64,000 nucleotides of DNA, taken from positions 1-64,000 of the forward strand of contig JAGQDJ010000054.1 of NCBI GenBank assembly GCA_022885665.1, given 5' to 3'. Positions 61,901 to 64,000 of the stretch are shown piece after piece. Below the pieces are notes generated by a model that saw nothing but the letters and a program-made list of their open reading frames with translations, did not search any database and had not been told where the DNA came from. Source of the DNA: Triops longicaudatus. Lineage: Eukaryota > Arthropoda > Branchiopoda > Notostraca > Triopsidae. Position 1 is the stretch's first letter. Every line of letters begins with the position of its first letter. A program made the translations under genes and the position numbers.

Positions 61901-64000
61901 TCCAACTTTGGCTTAATTTATGGTTCGTGACCATAGTGCCTGTAAACCTTCAATCAGAAATGGCCTCAACATTACGTTCTTTGTTATGTTACAAAGCTTA
62001 AGTGCCCAGTCTCTAACAATTCGAAGCCTCAGAACCGTTATGGCTTTAGGCAGAAATACTGGAGGGTATGCACAGTTCACAATGCACATTTCAGAAATAC
62101 TGAAATGTGCATTGTTTCGATAATAAAGCTTAAACATCAGTTTAAAAATAAATGTAGTGTCCCAAATAACCTTAAAATTTTTCAATGCTATAAAAAAATA
62201 TTCCCCAGATCTCGTATTTTTTTAATGAATTTGTTGATAAAATAAAAACTGTAATGTAGAATGGCACTAGTTGCATTCTCTTTAAATTGAAACAGTTATT
62301 AATATTGATCTTGAAAGCTGCGGAACTCTAATGTTGCCGTAGAACTTTTATTTTCGAATGCTTTCTAATACTATTATCAGATTACCGGGGATTCCTATAG
62401 TGTACTTACTAGTCCTCACATAGCAATTGTTTTTTCTCTCTTGCTGTAAGCTTCACATTGGTATCACGTTGTTATTGGAGCAGCCTTGCTGTAGCTAATC
62501 AAATTAATCTGGCAACTCTTTTTGTTCTGTATTATAGAGCAAAGCTTTTCGCCTGCGGACTCGAATTCTTCTCCCAACAAATCTTTCGTGCCTTGCAAAG
62601 TTTGTGGTGATAAAGCATCTGGCTATCATTACGGCGTCACATCCTGTGAAGGATGCAAGGTACATAATAAATCTAGATATTTCTGTCGCTTTCAACTAAA
62701 CCTGTTTCTCCTTTTCTTCCTATCCACAGGGTTTCTTCCGGCGGAGTATCCAGAAGCAGATCGAATACAGATGTTTACGCGATGGCAAATGCTTAGTGAT
62801 CCGACTCAACCGGAATCGTTGCCAGTACTGCCGCTTCAAGAAATGCTTGGCCGTAGGCATGTCACGGGACTGTAAGTCAAAATTTCTCATTGAAAAGCCT
62901 GGGTTTCGACTATAACCCTCTTTATTTCTTTTCTTATTGCAATAGCCGTAAGATACGGGCGCGTACCCAAACGTTCAAGGGAACGTAATTCTGCCATCGA
63001 AGACGGACGAAGCAGTTCCTTGGGCTCAGATGGTCCCAACGATGCCGAAAGTCCAGGAAGCACTCCCCATACACCGCTTACAGCTTTATCTCGAGATCCT
63101 GAATCCCGGCAACTTGCCATTTACGATACGATTCTAACCATCTCCCAAGCTTATCATGCCAATTGCGCATACACAGAAGAGAAAACTCGGGGCATTGTAC
63201 GGATACCCATGCAGATTGTAAGTACTAACGTTCCTCATGTTGCAGCAATATTTTCCAGTAATATGCAACTGCATTTGAATATTACTGTATAAGGTTGAAA
63301 TATTCTTAAAATTGATTTTTATTCACTATTTATTTTCCTTTCTTAAAGGAACCGTTAGAAGAAAACAATCCCTTAGCCAACGCGTCGATCGACGCGGCTG
63401 ACGCACGGAAAGTGGCCTTATGGACTTCCTTTGCTACTCAAATGACACCCTCCATTCAACAAGTGGTTGAATTCGCCAAGCGAGTCCCTGGTAAGTGAAC
63501 GAAATGAAAGTATTCACTACCATTTTAGCATGATGGGAGAATTACTACAACTTAAAATAAATTTGTTCATTCCCTTATGTCTCATTAGGGTTCTCCGACT
63601 TGTCACAAGACGACCAACTCATCCTAATCAAAGTGGGGTTCTTTGAAGTGTGGTTAAGCCACGTGACCCGAACGACCGTTGAGCAAATGCTCACCTTTTC
63701 AGATGGGAAATACGTCACTCGACAACAAGTTGAAACTATGTTCGATGTACGTTTTCATTTCCATTTATCTCCGCAACCGCCAAATTTTACACTCTTATTC
63801 GAGATCTCGAATTTTTTATTTCGTAATCAGTAAATTTTATTTGTTATGTTTTATAACTCTTAAAGAATCTTGATTTTCTGGTGTGAAAAAAGAAAAAAAA
63901 TCACATAATAATAGATAACTCGCATCTGTTGCAGTCTGAATACGCCAACGCAGTCTTCACCTTCATCTCAGGCGTGACAACGATAGCTTTAAACGACACG
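58960..64000 (+). CDS. E78: E78-type nuclear receptor (NR1E), 3' end outside window
   Basis: This is an ecdysone-pathway orphan receptor related to Rev-erb and E75. Exons are 58960-59566, 62538-62659, 62730-62871, 62946-63217, 63349-63490, 63589-63746 and 63935-64000 (open), giving the first 503 residues. Residues 1-203 are a Ser/Pro-rich A/B domain. The DNA-binding domain starts CKVCGDKASGYHYG (222 on), with P-box CEGCKG split across the exon 2/3 junction. It continues FFRRSIQKQIEYRC, RLNRNRCQYCRFKKC and GMSRDSVRYGRVPKRSRE. That second zinc finger and the extension match E78 better than E75. The ligand-binding domain begins near 340 (YDTILTISQAYHANC) and includes FAKRVPGFSDLSQDDQLILI and GFFEVWLSHV. 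It is cut by the window end, not by a mutation. Confidence 0.94.
59567..62537 (+). other. E78 intron 1 (2.97 kb)
   Basis: This is the largest intron in the window. It separates the A/B domain from the DNA-binding domain, the position where NR1 genes often have alternative promoters giving different N-termini. I found no alternative first coding exon. It contains the perfect hairpin at 62079-62115 and two related words, near 60798 and 61712. Confidence 0.6.
62079..62115. repeat. Perfect 16-bp hairpin with 5-nt loop
   Basis: ACAATGCACATTTCAG (62079-62094), loop AAATA, then CTGAAATGTGCATTGT (62100-62115) form an uninterrupted inverted repeat in E78 intron 1. Pairing does not extend beyond 16 bp, which is shorter than a typical microRNA precursor. 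Confidence 0.85.

Noticed and set aside
1..64000. Bacterial-type systems, CRISPR arrays, or a novel defence or biosynthetic cluster
   Set aside because: All supported genes are intron-containing animal genes of known families with no functional clustering. No regularly spaced short repeats with unique spacers were seen.

Overview
The window is eukaryotic, invertebrate nuclear DNA. Every recognised gene is split by short GT-AG introns, mostly 50-150 bp. Two genes point to an ecdysozoan, most probably an arthropod: a dpr-type two-Ig cell-surface protein, and an E78-type (NR1E) ecdysone-pathway nuclear receptor. I cannot name the species. No bacterial, viral or CRISPR-like system is visible.

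Layout. 1-8.9 kb holds no gene I can support; it contains an assembly join, a candidate hAT transposon end and a G-quadruplex motif. 8.9-33.4 kb is a dense block of seven housekeeping genes with alternating orientations: DET1 (+), endosulfine (-), ceramide transfer protein CERT (+), mRNA decapping enzyme DCP2 (+), alpha-methylacyl-CoA racemase (-), a TNFAIP8/TIPE protein (+) and cytosolic leucyl-tRNA synthetase (-). Within this block, 24.7-26.2 kb is repeat-rich and holds an orphan exon-like ORF with one stop and a roughly 165-bp tandem/inverted repeat cluster. 33.4-44.9 kb has no recognisable genes. 44.9-49.1 kb is a complete six-exon dpr-like gene. 49.1-58.9 kb again lacks genes but carries a clear hAT-type MITE (52555-53092). 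58.96-64.0 kb is the 5' part of an E78 nuclear receptor gene, cut by the window end inside the ligand-binding domain.

The genes do not form a pathway. They cover ubiquitin-ligase adaptor work (DET1), mitotic PP2A-B55 control (endosulfine), ER-to-Golgi ceramide transport (CERT), mRNA turnover (DCP2), peroxisomal/mitochondrial branched-chain lipid catabolism (AMACR), phospholipid-linked cell death and immunity (TIPE), translation (LeuRS), neuronal cell recognition (dpr) and ecdysone-regulated transcription (E78). Head-to-head pairs (endosulfine/CERT, AMACR/TIPE) may share promoters. DET1/endosulfine and DCP2/AMACR are tail-to-tail, the latter only 214 bp apart. The change from a compact gene block to wide empty flanks around dpr and E78 fits long-range regulation of developmental and neuronal genes.

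Exon limits were derived by hand from splice sites, reading-frame continuity and recalled family sequence. Each complete model closes in frame. No alignment, expression data or database search was available.
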